From: Arenimonas sp. GDDSR-1
GTDB taxonomy: Bacteria > Pseudomonadota > Gammaproteobacteria > Xanthomonadales > Xanthomonadaceae
DNA length: 45,929 nucleotides
Assembly: GCF_025980345.1 (NCBI RefSeq)
Contig: NZ_JAPDUI010000006.1
Location: forward strand, 1-45,929
Direction of reading: 5' to 3'
Program-made: the position numbers and the translations under genes
Notes under the pieces: model-generated
Told to the model about the DNA's origin: nothing
The model's database searches: none
What the model saw: the letters and a program-made list of their open reading frames with translations, nothing else
In this document: positions 7,945 to 16,440 of the stretch, in pieces
How positions within the stretch are numbered: position 1 is the first letter of the stretch
Layout: each line of letters begins with the position of its first letter

Positions 7945-10035
7945 GTGAAGCCTGAATTCGGCGAACAGGCCCGGCAGCCGATTTCGGTGCTGCACGGTGT
8001 CGGTCCGGCCATTGCCGGAAAACTGCATGAGCGCGGCATCGATACCCTGCAGGATCTGTGGCTGCAGTTGCCGATTGCGTTCGAGGACCGCACGCAGATT
8101 GTTGCCTTGGATGCGCTGCAGCTCGGGCAGACCGCGCAGGTGGAAGTGCGCGTAGCCGCCGTCGAACGCGGCTTCCGTTTCCGGCCGATGCTCAAGGTGA
8201 CCGTACAGGACGATTCCCTGCGCCAGCTGAGCCTGCGTTTCTTCCATTACTCCTCCAGTCAGGCCAGTCAGTTCATGGTCGGCCGTCTGCTGCGCTGCTA
8301 CGGGCAGGTGCGTCTGGGCGCAAACAGTTTCGAGATGGTGCACCCGAGCTACCGATTCATCACCGAAGACCAAGCCGGCGTATGCCGGGACCGACTCGAT
8401 CCGGTGTACAGCAATATCGACGGCATCGGCGCCGCCACACTCGGCAAGCTGGTGCGGCAATCGCTGCGGCATCTGCCGCCGGAAGCCGATCTCGAGCTGA
8501 TTCCCGCAGACCTGTTGGCGGAATCCGGCTGGCCCGGCTTCGGTGCCGCGCTTGCAGCCATCCATGAACCCGAACCCGGCACGACCCTTGCCGAGCTGCG
8601 TTCGGGCCGGCATCCGGCATTGCAGCGCCTCGCGCTGGAAGAATTGCTGGCGCACCATCTCAGCCTGCGCAAGCAGCGGCTTGCGGTGAAAGCCAAGGCG
8701 GCGCGCCGGATCGATCCGCCGGCCTCGGTGATTGAACCCTTTCTGCGCGGCTTGCCCTACCGGCTGACGGCAGCCCAGCAACGGGTCATCGACGAAATCC
8801 ACGGCGACCTGCGCAGCGGCCAGCCGATGCTGCGTTTGGTGCAGGGCGATGTCGGCAGCGGCAAGACCGTGGTCGCGGCGCTGGCGGCTTTAGCCGCCAT
8901 CCGGGCCGGCGGGCAGGCGGCACTGATGGCGCCGACCGAATTGTTGGCCGAACAGCATGCACGGACCTTCACCGATTGGTTCGCGCCGCTCGGCATCGAT
9001 ACCGTTTTCCTGGCCGGCAAACAGACGGCGGCCCAGCGCCGTCAGAACCTCAAGCGCATCGCAGACGGCGCCGGCATGGTGATCGGCACCCATGCGCTGA
9101 TGCAGGACCCCGTGCAGTACCGCCAGCTCGATCTGGTCATGGTCGACGAACAGCATCGGTTCGGCGTCGACCAGCGCCTGAGTCTTCGCGATAAGGGCGA
9201 GTCCGAGGCCTATTCCCCACATCAGCTGATCCTCACCGCCACGCCGATACCGCGGACCCTGGCGATGTCGGCGTATGCCGATCTGGATGTTTCGGTGATT
9301 GATGAATTGCCGCCGGGCCGTACTCCGGTGCAGACCGTGGCCTTGGCCAACAGCCGTCGCGATGAAGTGATCGCGCGTATCCGCGACTACTGCGGGCAGG
9401 GCAACCAGATCTACTGGGTCTGTACCCTGATCGATGAATCCGAAGACATCCAGGCGCAATCGGCGCAAACCGCCTACGATCTGATTGCCGGCAGTCTGCC
9501 GGGAATTGAAGTCGCACTGCTGCACAGCCGGATCGCCGCGGCCGAGAAAAGCCGGATCATGCGCGAGTTCAAGGACGGACGCATCCAGGTGCTGGTGGCC
9601 ACCACCGTCATCGAAGTCGGCGTGGATGTGCCCAATGCCAGCGTGATGGTGATCGAGAACGCCGAACGTCTCGGTCTTGCCCAGCTGCATCAGCTGCGCG
9701 GACGGGTCGGTCGCGGCAGTACCGCCTCGCACTGCCTGCTGATGTACCAGTCGCCGCTATCGGCCATGGCACGCGAACGCATCGAGGTCATGCGGCAGAC
9801 CGACAACGGCTTCCTCATCGCCGAGAAGGATCTGGAATTGCGCGGCCCCGGCGAGCTGCTGGGCACGCGCCAGACCGGCGATACCGGTTACCGCATCGCC
9901 GACCTGTCCCGCGATGCCGGCCTGTTGCCGGAGATGCTGCGTCTGGCGGAGCGTCTGATGCACGGGTATCCTGAGCAATCCGATCTGCTGGTCGCGCGCT
10001 GGATCGGCGGCGCAGCCCGCTTCGCCCATGCCTGA
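7945..10035 (+). CDS. recG: ATP-dependent DNA helicase RecG
   Basis: RecG is a superfamily-2 double-stranded DNA translocase that remodels stalled replication forks, Holliday junctions and R-loops. At 696 residues it matches E. coli RecG (693). The N-terminal wedge domain (about 1-150) includes an OB fold around RPMLKVTVQDD. The helicase core has Walker A GDVGSGKT at residues 301-308, the RecG-type Walker B box DEQH at 401-404, LTATPIPRTLAM (motif III), TTVIEVGVDVPNA (motif V) and QLRGRVGRG (motif VI). It begins with GTG at 7945, nine bases after ridA, and ends nine bases before a nucleoside hydrolase gene. Confidence 0.97.
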   Translation: MKPEFGEQARQPISVLHGVGPAIAGKLHERGIDTLQDLWLQLPIAFEDRTQIVALDALQLGQTAQVEVRVAAVERGFRFRPMLKVTVQDDSLRQLSLRFFHYSSSQASQFMVGRLLRCYGQVRLGANSFEMVHPSYRFITEDQAGVCRDRLDPVYSNIDGIGAATLGKLVRQSLRHLPPEADLELIPADLLAESGWPGFGAALAAIHEPEPGTTLAELRSGRHPALQRLALEELLAHHLSLRKQRLAVKAKAARRIDPPASVIEPFLRGLPYRLTAAQQRVIDEIHGDLRSGQPMLRLVQGDVGSGKTVVAALAALAAIRAGGQAALMAPTELLAEQHARTFTDWFAPLGIDTVFLAGKQTAAQRRQNLKRIADGAGMVIGTHALMQDPVQYRQLDLVMVDEQHRFGVDQRLSLRDKGESEAYSPHQLILTATPIPRTLAMSAYADLDVSVIDELPPGRTPVQTVALANSRRDEVIARIRDYCGQGNQIYWVCTLIDESEDIQAQSAQTAYDLIAGSLPGIEVALLHSRIAAAEKSRIMREFKDGRIQVLVATTVIEVGVDVPNASVMVIENAERLGLAQLHQLRGRVGRGSTASHCLLMYQSPLSAMARERIEVMRQTDNGFLIAEKDLELRGPGELLGTRQTGDTGYRIADLSRDAGLLPEMLRLAERLMHGYPEQSDLLVARWIGGAARFAHA

Positions 10036-10044
10036 GGAGGCGTC

Positions 10045-10983
10045 ATGACCGACCGTATTCCGCTGCTGATCGATACCGACCCCGGTGTAGATGACGCGCT
10101 TGCCCTGCTGATGGCGTTCAACAGTCGGCAGCATGAACTGCTGGGTCTGTGCATCACGGCCGGCAACGTCGGACTGGATTACACCACCGCCAATGCCCTG
10201 AAATTGTGTGAAGTCGCCGGCGTGACCGTGCCGGTGTATCCGGGCTGCGACCGGCCGTTGGTATTCGCCGCCGAAGATGCTTCCTATGTGCATGGCCGTG
10301 ACGGCTTCGGCGATATCGGCTACGAACCGGCACAGCGCCGGCCCGAAAGCGAGCATGCCGCGCTCGCCATTTTGCGTGAATCCCATGCGCATGCCGGCCA
10401 GCTGCTGCTGGTGACGCTCGGGCCGCTGACCAATCTGGCGCTGGCGGTCCGTCTGGATCCGACATTGCCCGAACGGATCGGGCGTCTGCTGGTGATGGGC
10501 GGAGCGGTCACCGGAAAGGGCAATACCAGCATCGCGGCGGAATTCAATATCGCCTTCGACCCCGAGGCGGCCGCCATTGTTTTCGGAAGTTTTCCCCGGA
10601 TCGAAGTGGTCGATTGGGAGGCGGTGCTCCGGCATGGGTTCCTGCACAAGCGTTTCGAGGCCTGGTTGGCCGCTGAGGATCCTCGGGCCGGTTTTTACGA
10701 CCGGATTTCCCGAAAAACCCGGCAGTGGGCCGAAGGTAAGCGGGGCGAATACTGGCATAGCGCCGATGCCTTGGCCATGATGGCTGCCCTCTACCCAGAG
10801 CATGTCATTGAAAAAGAAAGACATTATCTGCATGTGGAGACGGCCGGCAGTCAGTCCCGCGGCGCCACTGTGGTGGATTGGCTGGAGCGCTCCGGGCAAC
10901 CGGCACAGGCTGAAATCATCCTGACGGTGAATCAGGCCCGCTTCGAAGCCTTGATTCAGGAGGCCTTGGGCGGGCACATCTGA
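10045..10983 (+). CDS. Nucleoside hydrolase (IUNH family)
   Basis: This family cleaves the N-glycosidic bond of ribonucleosides to free base and ribose for salvage. The 312-residue protein has the calcium-binding signature IDTDPGVDDALA at residues 9-20, which holds the catalytic Asp cluster. PVYPGCDRPL, VHGRDGFGD and GPLTNLALA follow, and the C-terminal His that usually aids leaving-group activation may be the one near SADALAMMAALYPEH. Substrate preference (pyrimidine or inosine-uridine) cannot be decided. A strong GAGGAGG site overlaps the recG stop region, nine bases from the ATG, so it is probably the last gene of the spoT–ridA–recG run. No clear terminator follows before the rpmE2 promoter. 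Confidence 0.92.
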   Translation: MTDRIPLLIDTDPGVDDALALLMAFNSRQHELLGLCITAGNVGLDYTTANALKLCEVAGVTVPVYPGCDRPLVFAAEDASYVHGRDGFGDIGYEPAQRRPESEHAALAILRESHAHAGQLLLVTLGPLTNLALAVRLDPTLPERIGRLLVMGGAVTGKGNTSIAAEFNIAFDPEAAAIVFGSFPRIEVVDWEAVLRHGFLHKRFEAWLAAEDPRAGFYDRISRKTRQWAEGKRGEYWHSADALAMMAALYPEHVIEKERHYLHVETAGSQSRGATVVDWLERSGQPAQAEIILTVNQARFEALIQEALGGHI

Positions 10984-11001
10984 ACAAAAATCAAACAGAA
11001 C

Positions 11002-11031
11002 TTGCCGGCTAGGTTCGGTTTAGGCTATAAT
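11002..11031 (+). promoter_or_regulatory. Promoter of rpmE2
   Basis: TTGCCG (11002-11007) and a perfect TATAAT (11026-11031) are separated by 18 bases. The predicted leader is about 28 bases. I see no AT-rich palindrome of the Zur type overlapping it. Confidence 0.68.
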
Positions 11032-11065
11032 TTCCGTCTTTTCACGCACATCCAGTGGGTTCCCC

Positions 11066-11308
11066 ATGAAAGCCGATATCCATCCGCAATACAAAGACGT
11101 CGTGTTCCAGGACGTGACCTCCAATTTCGCCTTCCTGACCCGTTCGACCCTGTCGAGCAAGGAAACCATCAAGTGGGAAGACGGCCAGGAATACCCGCTG
11201 CTGAAAGTTGAAATTTCGTCGGCCTCGCACCCGTTCTACACCGGCAAGCAGAAGCTGGTCGACACCAGCGGCCGCGTCGATAAATTCCGCAAACGTTACG
11301 CCAAATAA
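11066..11308 (+). CDS. rpmE2: 50S ribosomal protein L31, type B (zinc-free)
   Basis: bL31 bridges the large and small ribosomal subunits. The 80-residue protein starts [16 protein letters not shown] and ends in the basic DKFRKRYAK tail. It contains no cysteine at all, so it is the 'C-minus' type B paralogue (YkgM-like) that lacks the zinc-binding CxxC motif of type A bL31. In several bacteria the C-minus form is induced by zinc shortage through Zur. Here I see an ordinary strong promoter and no obvious Zur site, so it may be the main L31. It stands alone between its own promoter and a strong terminator. Confidence 0.96.
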   Translation: MKADIHPQYKDVVFQDVTSNFAFLTRSTLSSKETIKWEDGQEYPLLKVEISSASHPFYTGKQKLVDTSGRVDKFRKRYAK

Positions 11309-11314
11309 TTCCGG

Positions 11315-11341
11315 AAAAACCACCTTCGGGTGGTTTTTTTT
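11315..11341 (+). terminator. Rho-independent terminator after rpmE2
   Basis: AAAAACCACC (11315-11324) pairs with GGTGGTTTTT (11329-11338) around a stable TTCG tetraloop. The T run at 11334-11341 follows. Confidence 0.9.
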
Positions 11342-11368
11342 GGCCCATCCGGCCGATGACGCGGTAAT

Positions 11369-11388
11369 CACAGCTGTGCGATAATAAT
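11369..11388 (+). promoter_or_regulatory. gltA extended −10 promoter overlapped by a palindrome
   Basis: TGCGATAAT (11377-11385) fits an extended −10 (TG, one base, GATAAT), and no good −35 is seen. The perfect palindrome CACAGCTGTG (11369-11378) lies directly on its upstream edge and could be an operator. The leader of about 45 bases also contains a short GCCC/GGGC hairpin at 11407-11417. Confidence 0.45.
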
Positions 11389-11437
11389 GCACCCAAAGCA
11401 ATGTGCGCCCGTCGGGCCAATGTCACAGGAGCGAGCC

Positions 11438-12724
11438 GTGTCCAATAAATCCTTTACCCTGCAGGCCGGCGACAAGACCGTCGAACTTCCGGTCCTGTCC
11501 GGCAGCACCGGTCCGGACTGCGTCGATATCGGCAAGCTGTACAAGGAAACCGGCAGCTTCACCTACGATCCGGGCTTCATGTCGACCGCCAGCTGCCGCA
11601 GCGCGATCACCTACATCGACGGCGATGCCGGCGTGCTGCAGTACCGCGGTTATCCGATTGAGCAGCTGGCCAAACATTCCAACTTCACCGAAGTCAGCTA
11701 CCTGCTGATGAACGGCGAGCTGCCGGATGCCGGCCAGCTGGCCAAATTCGAGCACGAAGTCACGCATCACACCATGATGCACGAGGCCTTCCGCACCTTC
11801 CTTTACGGCTTCCGTCACGACGCCCACCCGATGGCGATGCTGACCGGCATGCTCGGTTCGCTGGCGGCTTTCTACCACAGCGATTTGAACCTGGACGATC
11901 CGGAAGAGCGCCGCCTGGCCGCCATCCGCCTGCTGGCCAAGGTGCCGACCATCGCCGCCGCCTGCTACCGCTACTCCATCGGCTGGCCGATCCGCTATCC
12001 GAAGAACAACCTCGAATACGTCGACCGCTTCCTGCACATGATGTTCGAAGTGCCGAGCGAGCCGCTGGCCCTGAAACCGATCGCGGCCAAGGCGCTCGAC
12101 CTGCTGTTCATCCTGCACGCCGACCACGAACAGAACGCCTCGACCTCGACGGTGCGTCTGGTCGGTTCGACCGGCGCCAATCCCTATGCCTGCGTGGCCG
12201 CCGGCGTTGCCGCGCTGTGGGGCCCCGCGCACGGCGGCGCCAATGAAGCCGTGCTGACCATGCTCAATGAAATCGGCCGTCCGGAAGACGTCGGCAGCGC
12301 CATCGCCCGGGCCAAGGACAAGGAGTCCGGCTTCCGTCTGATGGGCTTCGGTCACCGCGTCTACAAGAACTTCGATCCGCGCGCCAAGATCATCCGTGAA
12401 ATGTGCCACGAGGTGCTGAACGAGCTCGGCGTCAATGATCCGCTGCTGGAAGTGGCGATGCGTCTGGAAGAAGCGGCATTGAAAGACGACTACTTCATCC
12501 AGCGCAAGCTTTACCCGAACGTCGATTTCTATTCGGGCATCATCTACAAGGCGCTCAACATCCCGACCGAAATGTTCACCGTGATGTTCGCCATCGCGCG
12601 TACCGCCGGCTGGGTCTCGCATTGGCTCGAGCAGCAGAACGATCCGGAAAACAAGATCGGCCGTCCGCGCCAGATCTATACCGGTGCGGTCAACCGCGAT
12701 TACACGCCGCTGGCCAAGCGTTGA
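11438..12724 (+). CDS. gltA: Type II citrate synthase
   Basis: GltA condenses oxaloacetate and acetyl-CoA to citrate, the entry step of the TCA cycle. The GTG at 11438 is preceded by AGGAG at 11427-11431, six bases away, and gives 428 residues against 427 in E. coli. The frame is open upstream to 11387 but lacks a ribosome site there. The three catalytic residues are visible in their motifs: the His of FILHADHEQNAST, the His of MGFGHRVYKN and the Asp of NVDFYSG. The N-terminal beta-rich segment (KSFTLQAGDKTVELPVLSGS) is typical of the hexameric, NADH-inhibited gram-negative enzymes. It is monocistronic, between its own promoter and a terminator shared with mrcA. Confidence 0.97.
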   Translation: MSNKSFTLQAGDKTVELPVLSGSTGPDCVDIGKLYKETGSFTYDPGFMSTASCRSAITYIDGDAGVLQYRGYPIEQLAKHSNFTEVSYLLMNGELPDAGQLAKFEHEVTHHTMMHEAFRTFLYGFRHDAHPMAMLTGMLGSLAAFYHSDLNLDDPEERRLAAIRLLAKVPTIAAACYRYSIGWPIRYPKNNLEYVDRFLHMMFEVPSEPLALKPIAAKALDLLFILHADHEQNASTSTVRLVGSTGANPYACVAAGVAALWGPAHGGANEAVLTMLNEIGRPEDVGSAIARAKDKESGFRLMGFGHRVYKNFDPRAKIIREMCHEVLNELGVNDPLLEVAMRLEEAALKDDYFIQRKLYPNVDFYSGIIYKALNIPTEMFTVMFAIARTAGWVSHWLEQQNDPENKIGRPRQIYTGAVNRDYTPLAKR

Positions 12725-12739
12725 TTGCCGGTCAGAACG

Positions 12740-12765
12740 AAAAACGCCCCGAAAGGGGCGTTTTT
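12740..12765. terminator. Bidirectional terminator between gltA and mrcA
   Basis: AAAAACGCCCC (12740-12750) pairs with GGGGCGTTTTT (12755-12765) around a GAAA tetraloop. The A run on one side and T run on the other let it end gltA on the plus strand and mrcA (stop at 12787) on the minus strand. Confidence 0.92.
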
Positions 12766-12786
12766 CATGGGGCATGCTGAGCGGGT

Positions 12787-15177
12787 TCAGAAGATGTCGT
12801 AGGCCTGCTCGGTCTGTTCCTGGAAGGATTCGTCCGAGGGCACCTGCATCATTTCCAGATCGTACTGTTCTTCCTTGAAATAGTCGCCGTTCGCCGATTT
12901 GATGATGCCGGCCGGCGGATCCATGTTCTTCGGCGGTACGCCATCGAGCGCGACGCGCATGTAGTCGATCCAGATCGGCAATGCGGCGCGGCCGCCGTAT
13001 TCGCCGTAGCCCAGCGGTTTGTAATCATCGCGGCCGACCCAGACCGTGGTCACCAGATTGCCGCCGAAACCGGAGAACCAGGCATCGCGGTGGTCGTTGG
13101 TGGAACCGGTCTTGCCGCCGATATCGGGCCGGTTGAGCACTTTGGCCTCCACCGCAGTGCCGCGCCGCACCACATCCAGCATCATGTCGCTGATCAGGAA
13201 GGCGTTGCGCGGGTCGATGGTCTGCGGTGCCAGCGCCGTGACCGGCGGGCCGACGAAAGCCGGATCGAACATGCCGGCGGTCTGCGCGCTGTCGTTCCTG
13301 CCGAGGCCGTCCGCGCTCAGGTCGAAACCATCAACCACCACCGCTTTGCTGACATCGCCGGCCAGACGTTCCGGGCACAGGGCGCAGGCGCGTTTCGGAT
13401 GCGTGTAGGCCACCACGGTGCCATTGGTGTCGGTGATGCTGCGGATGAAATAGGGATCGACCAGATAGCCGCCGTTGGCGAACACGGTATAACCGCGGGC
13501 GACCGACATCGGCGTCAGGGAGGCGGTACCCAGGGCCATCGACAGGTTGGCCGGCAGACTTTCCTTGCTGAATCCGAAGCGGGTGATGTAATCACGTGCG
13601 TAATTGACGCCGATGCCGTCCAGCAGGCGGACCGACACCAGATTGCGCGACTGCACCAGGGCCTCGCGCAGGCGGATCGGACCCATGAAGCCGCCGCGGT
13701 CGTTCTTCGGCCGCCAGACATTGCCTTTGCGGTCCTTGAACACCACCGGGGCATCCAACACGATGCTTGAAGGCGAGTAGCCGCGCTCGAACGAGGCGGT
13801 GTACACGAAGGGTTTGAAGCTGGAGCCCGGCTGCCGTTTGGCGGTGGTGGCGCGGTTGAAGTTGGAGGCCGAATAGGCGAAGCCGCCGACCACCGCGCGC
13901 AGGGCGCCGTCTTCCGGATCGAGCGATACCAGCGCCGCCTGCGCGCGCGGAATCTGCGCCAGCCGCATGGTTTTGTTGGTCTCCTGCAGCCGGACCACGT
14001 CGCCGGCCTTGACCGCGCCCGACAAGCTCTTGCCGGTGCCGTCGGCGGCCGAGGGGCCGAGTGCAAGCGTGCGGCCGTCGTCCAGCAGGGCTTTTGCCGA
14101 GTTGCCATTGACCGACAGCATCAGCGCCGCCGGCAGACCGCTGATGCGCGGGCGTTGGCGAAGAGCTTTAAGCAGTTCGGTTTCAGATTTTCCGGCCAAG
14201 GCGATGTTCGCCTCGGCGCCGCGCCAGCCGTGCCGACGGTCATACTGCATCAGTCCGCTGCGCACGGCGCTCTGCGCCGCCAGCTGGTCTTTGCTGCTGA
14301 CCGTGGTGGTGACTTTGAAGCCGCTGTCGGTGGCTTTGTCCCCGTAGCGGCGCACCATTTCGATACGCACCATTTCGGCCAGATACGGCGCATGCAGTTC
14401 GGTGACCTGCTCATGCGGCTTGGCGGTGTTGGGTTCGGCCTGCGCCGCGCGCATTTCGGCCTCGCTGATGAAGCCTTCCTCGGCCATGCGCTGCAGGATG
14501 TAATTGCGCCGGATCATCGACCGTTCCGGATTGCTGATCGGATTGCCGCTGGACGGGAACTTGGGAATGCCGGCAAGCGTCGCCGATTCGGCCAGGCTCA
14601 GGTCTTCCAGTTTTTTACCGTAATAGAAGTCGGCCGCTGCTGCGATGCCGTAGGCGCGGTTTCCGAAGAAGATCTTGTTGAGATACAGGCCGAGGATTTC
14701 GTCCTTGCTCAGCTCGCGCTCCATCTTCAGCGCCAGCAGCATTTCCTTGAACTTCCGGAAGTAGCTGTATTCATTGCTGAGGAAGAAATTGCGTGCGACC
14801 TGCTGGGTGATGGTGCTGCCGCCGGGGACGCGTTCGTCGCTGGTGGTCGCGGTCAGCCAGACCGCACGTGCGATGCCGCGCCAGTCCAGACCGATGTGTT
14901 TGTAGAAATGGGCGTCCTCGATCGCGATCACGGCGTTCTTGGTTTGCGCAGGAATGTCTTCGATGCGGGTCGGATAGCGCCGGTTTTCGCCGAATTCGGC
15001 AATGAATTTGCCATCGCTGCTGTAAACCGTCAGGGGCATCTGCCAGTCCACCCGCTTCAATTCTGTGACGTCGGGCAAATTTGGCATGATGCTGAAATAG
15101 GCGATGGTCAGGCCCAGTGCAAGCCCTGAAATACCTAAAACAGTCAATACAATCAGCCACTTGATGATTTTAAACAT
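12787..15177 (-). CDS. mrcA: Penicillin-binding protein 1A (bifunctional glycosyltransferase/transpeptidase)
   Basis: A class A PBP that polymerises and cross-links peptidoglycan on the periplasmic side of the inner membrane. It has 796 residues. A single N-terminal membrane anchor lies at about residues 6-30. The GT51 glycosyltransferase domain has catalytic Glu87 in AIEDAHFYKHIG and GGSTITQQ at 119-126. The transpeptidase domain has the active-site SxxK at Ser452-Lys455 (GSSFKP), SRN at 510-512 and KTGS at 689-692. An insert of about 100 residues (320-410), the OB-like PBP1A region, separates the two domains. It is divergent from pilM, the arrangement seen in many gammaproteobacteria. Its minus-strand transcript ends at the terminator shared with gltA. 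Confidence 0.96.
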   Translation of the reverse strand: MFKIIKWLIVLTVLGISGLALGLTIAYFSIMPNLPDVTELKRVDWQMPLTVYSSDGKFIAEFGENRRYPTRIEDIPAQTKNAVIAIEDAHFYKHIGLDWRGIARAVWLTATTSDERVPGGSTITQQVARNFFLSNEYSYFRKFKEMLLALKMERELSKDEILGLYLNKIFFGNRAYGIAAAADFYYGKKLEDLSLAESATLAGIPKFPSSGNPISNPERSMIRRNYILQRMAEEGFISEAEMRAAQAEPNTAKPHEQVTELHAPYLAEMVRIEMVRRYGDKATDSGFKVTTTVSSKDQLAAQSAVRSGLMQYDRRHGWRGAEANIALAGKSETELLKALRQRPRISGLPAALMLSVNGNSAKALLDDGRTLALGPSAADGTGKSLSGAVKAGDVVRLQETNKTMRLAQIPRAQAALVSLDPEDGALRAVVGGFAYSASNFNRATTAKRQPGSSFKPFVYTASFERGYSPSSIVLDAPVVFKDRKGNVWRPKNDRGGFMGPIRLREALVQSRNLVSVRLLDGIGVNYARDYITRFGFSKESLPANLSMALGTASLTPMSVARGYTVFANGGYLVDPYFIRSITDTNGTVVAYTHPKRACALCPERLAGDVSKAVVVDGFDLSADGLGRNDSAQTAGMFDPAFVGPPVTALAPQTIDPRNAFLISDMMLDVVRRGTAVEAKVLNRPDIGGKTGSTNDHRDAWFSGFGGNLVTTVWVGRDDYKPLGYGEYGGRAALPIWIDYMRVALDGVPPKNMDPPAGIIKSANGDYFKEEQYDLEMMQVPSDESFQEQTEQAYDIF

Positions 15178-15212
15178 GCCATTTGCCAGATAAATTACCG
15201 AATCGGGGCTTC

Positions 15213-15218
15213 ATTGTA
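15213..15218 (-). promoter_or_regulatory. −10 element of mrcA
   Basis: On the minus strand these bases read TACAAT, five of six matches to the consensus, 35 bases upstream of the mrcA ATG. The −35 position (TGCCGG, 17 bases further) is weak. Confidence 0.4.
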
Positions 15219-15288
15219 GCCTTTCCGGAACAGGCCCGGCAGGGGCGCTCCGGTTTGACCGGCGCTTCGATTGATTTTGGTAAAAAAC

Positions 15289-15318
15289 TTGCTAAATCCC
15301 CGAAAATCGTTATTTAAT
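15289..15318 (+). promoter_or_regulatory. Promoter of the pilMNOPQ operon
   Basis: TTGCTA (15289-15294) and TTTAAT (15313-15318) lie 18 bases apart and match four and five of six consensus bases. The leader would be about 60 bases and would contain the direct repeat at 15319-15356. An alternative −10, CATAAT (15347-15352), lies inside the second repeat copy. I see no sigma-54 site. Confidence 0.42.
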
Positions 15319-15356
15319 GTAACCACATAAGAATGTACCGTAACGGCATAATAATG
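15319..15356 (+). repeat. 17-base direct repeat with 21-base period upstream of pilM
   Basis: The copies at 15319-15335 and 15340-15356 share GTAAC, CATAA and AATG, with 14 of 17 bases identical. The 21-base period equals two turns of B-DNA, so both copies face the same side of the helix. That suggests tandem binding of a regulator. It ends 28 bases before the pilM GTG. Confidence 0.55.
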
Positions 15357-15384
15357 GCGTTCAAGTGCCTAACTGGGGGAAACA

Positions 15385-16440
15385 GTGCAATTATTCGGTG
15401 AACAATCAGCGCCGTTGATCGGGATTGACATCAGCTCGGCGGCCGTCAAGGTGCTGCAGCTGAGCAAAAGTGCCGGCCGCTATCGTGTCGAGCACTATGC
15501 CGTCGAACCGCTTCCGGCCAATCCGACCGGCGATAAATCGGCGGTGCAGACCGAAGTCATCGGTGCCGCCATCAAGCGTGCGGTCGCCAAGTCCGGCAGC
15601 AAATCCAAACATGCCGCCGTCGCCATTTCCGGTTCCTCGGTCATCACCAAGGTCATTACCGTGACCGGCGGCGTCGATGACCAGGCCATGGAAGAGCAGG
15701 TTTTCGACGAGGCCTCCAACCACATTCCCTACCAGATGGAAGAAGTCAGTCTGGACTTCGAAGTGCTCGGCCCGATTCCCAACACCGAGTCCGTGCAGGT
15801 GATGATTGCCGCCGCGCGAACCGAAAACGTGGAAGCGCGCCAGGCCGAACTTGAAATCGCCGGTCTTGAAGCCAAGGTCGTCGATGTCGAAGTGTTCGCC
15901 CTGGAAAACGCCTTCAAACTCATTTTCAACCAGCTCGACATTCCGGCCGGCGGCCTGACCGCCGTGGTCGATATCGGCGCCAACCTGACCACGCTGAACG
16001 TGATCAAGGAAGGCCGCAGCATCTATTCCCGCGAACAGGTGTTCGGCGGCAAGCAGCTGTCCGAGGAAATCATGCGCCGCTACGGGCTGAGCTTCAGCGA
16101 ATCCGGCGCCGCCAAGAAACTCGGCGGACTGCCGGAAAGTTACGAATCCGAAGTGCTCGAGCCGTTCAAGGAAGGGGTCGCCCAGCAGATTTCACGCCTG
16201 CTGCAGTTCTTCTATTCCGGCAGCGATTACTCCCGCGTCGACCAGATCGTACTGGCCGGCGGCACTGCGTCCATCGCCGGTCTCGATCAGGTCGTTGAAC
16301 AGCACCTCGGCGTCAGCACGATGACGGCGAATCCGATCGCCAGCATGACGGTCAGTCCGCGGGTCCAGGCGCATGCCCTGGCCGCCGATGCGCCGGCACT
16401 GCTGATTGCGTGCGGACTGGCTTTGAGGAGTTTCGACTAA
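15385..16440 (+). CDS. pilM: Type IV pilus assembly protein PilM
   Basis: PilM is an actin/FtsA-like cytoplasmic ATP-binding protein that docks onto the N-terminal tail of PilN and links the cytoplasmic motor to the inner-membrane alignment complex. The 351 residues open with the actin-fold phosphate-binding motif IGIDISSAAVKVLQL (residues 12-26). The second motif is VVDIGANLTTLNV and the adenosine motif is IVLAGGTASIAGL. The start is a GTG at 15385 with GGGGGA at 15375-15380. It is first in the five-gene pilMNOPQ operon, whose genes all overlap, starting with TAATG into pilN. Confidence 0.96.
   Translation: MQLFGEQSAPLIGIDISSAAVKVLQLSKSAGRYRVEHYAVEPLPANPTGDKSAVQTEVIGAAIKRAVAKSGSKSKHAAVAISGSSVITKVITVTGGVDDQAMEEQVFDEASNHIPYQMEEVSLDFEVLGPIPNTESVQVMIAAARTENVEARQAELEIAGLEAKVVDVEVFALENAFKLIFNQLDIPAGGLTAVVDIGANLTTLNVIKEGRSIYSREQVFGGKQLSEEIMRRYGLSFSESGAAKKLGGLPESYESEVLEPFKEGVAQQISRLLQFFYSGSDYSRVDQIVLAGGTASIAGLDQVVEQHLGVSTMTANPIASMTVSPRVQAHALAADAPALLIACGLALRSFD

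Noticed and set aside
10984-11065. Zur operator upstream of the zinc-free bL31 gene
   Set aside because: No AT-rich interrupted palindrome resembling a Zur box is visible around the promoter.
11423-12775. 450-codon frame antisense to gltA
   Set aside because: Shadow of gltA; His/Gly/Val-rich low-information peptide with no start signal, and it runs into the terminator.
15241-15300. Terminator- or FNR-like signals upstream of pilM (CCGGT/ACCGG hairpin, TTGAT half-site)
   Set aside because: The hairpin has no T run on the needed side, and the TTGAT lacks a matching second half-site.
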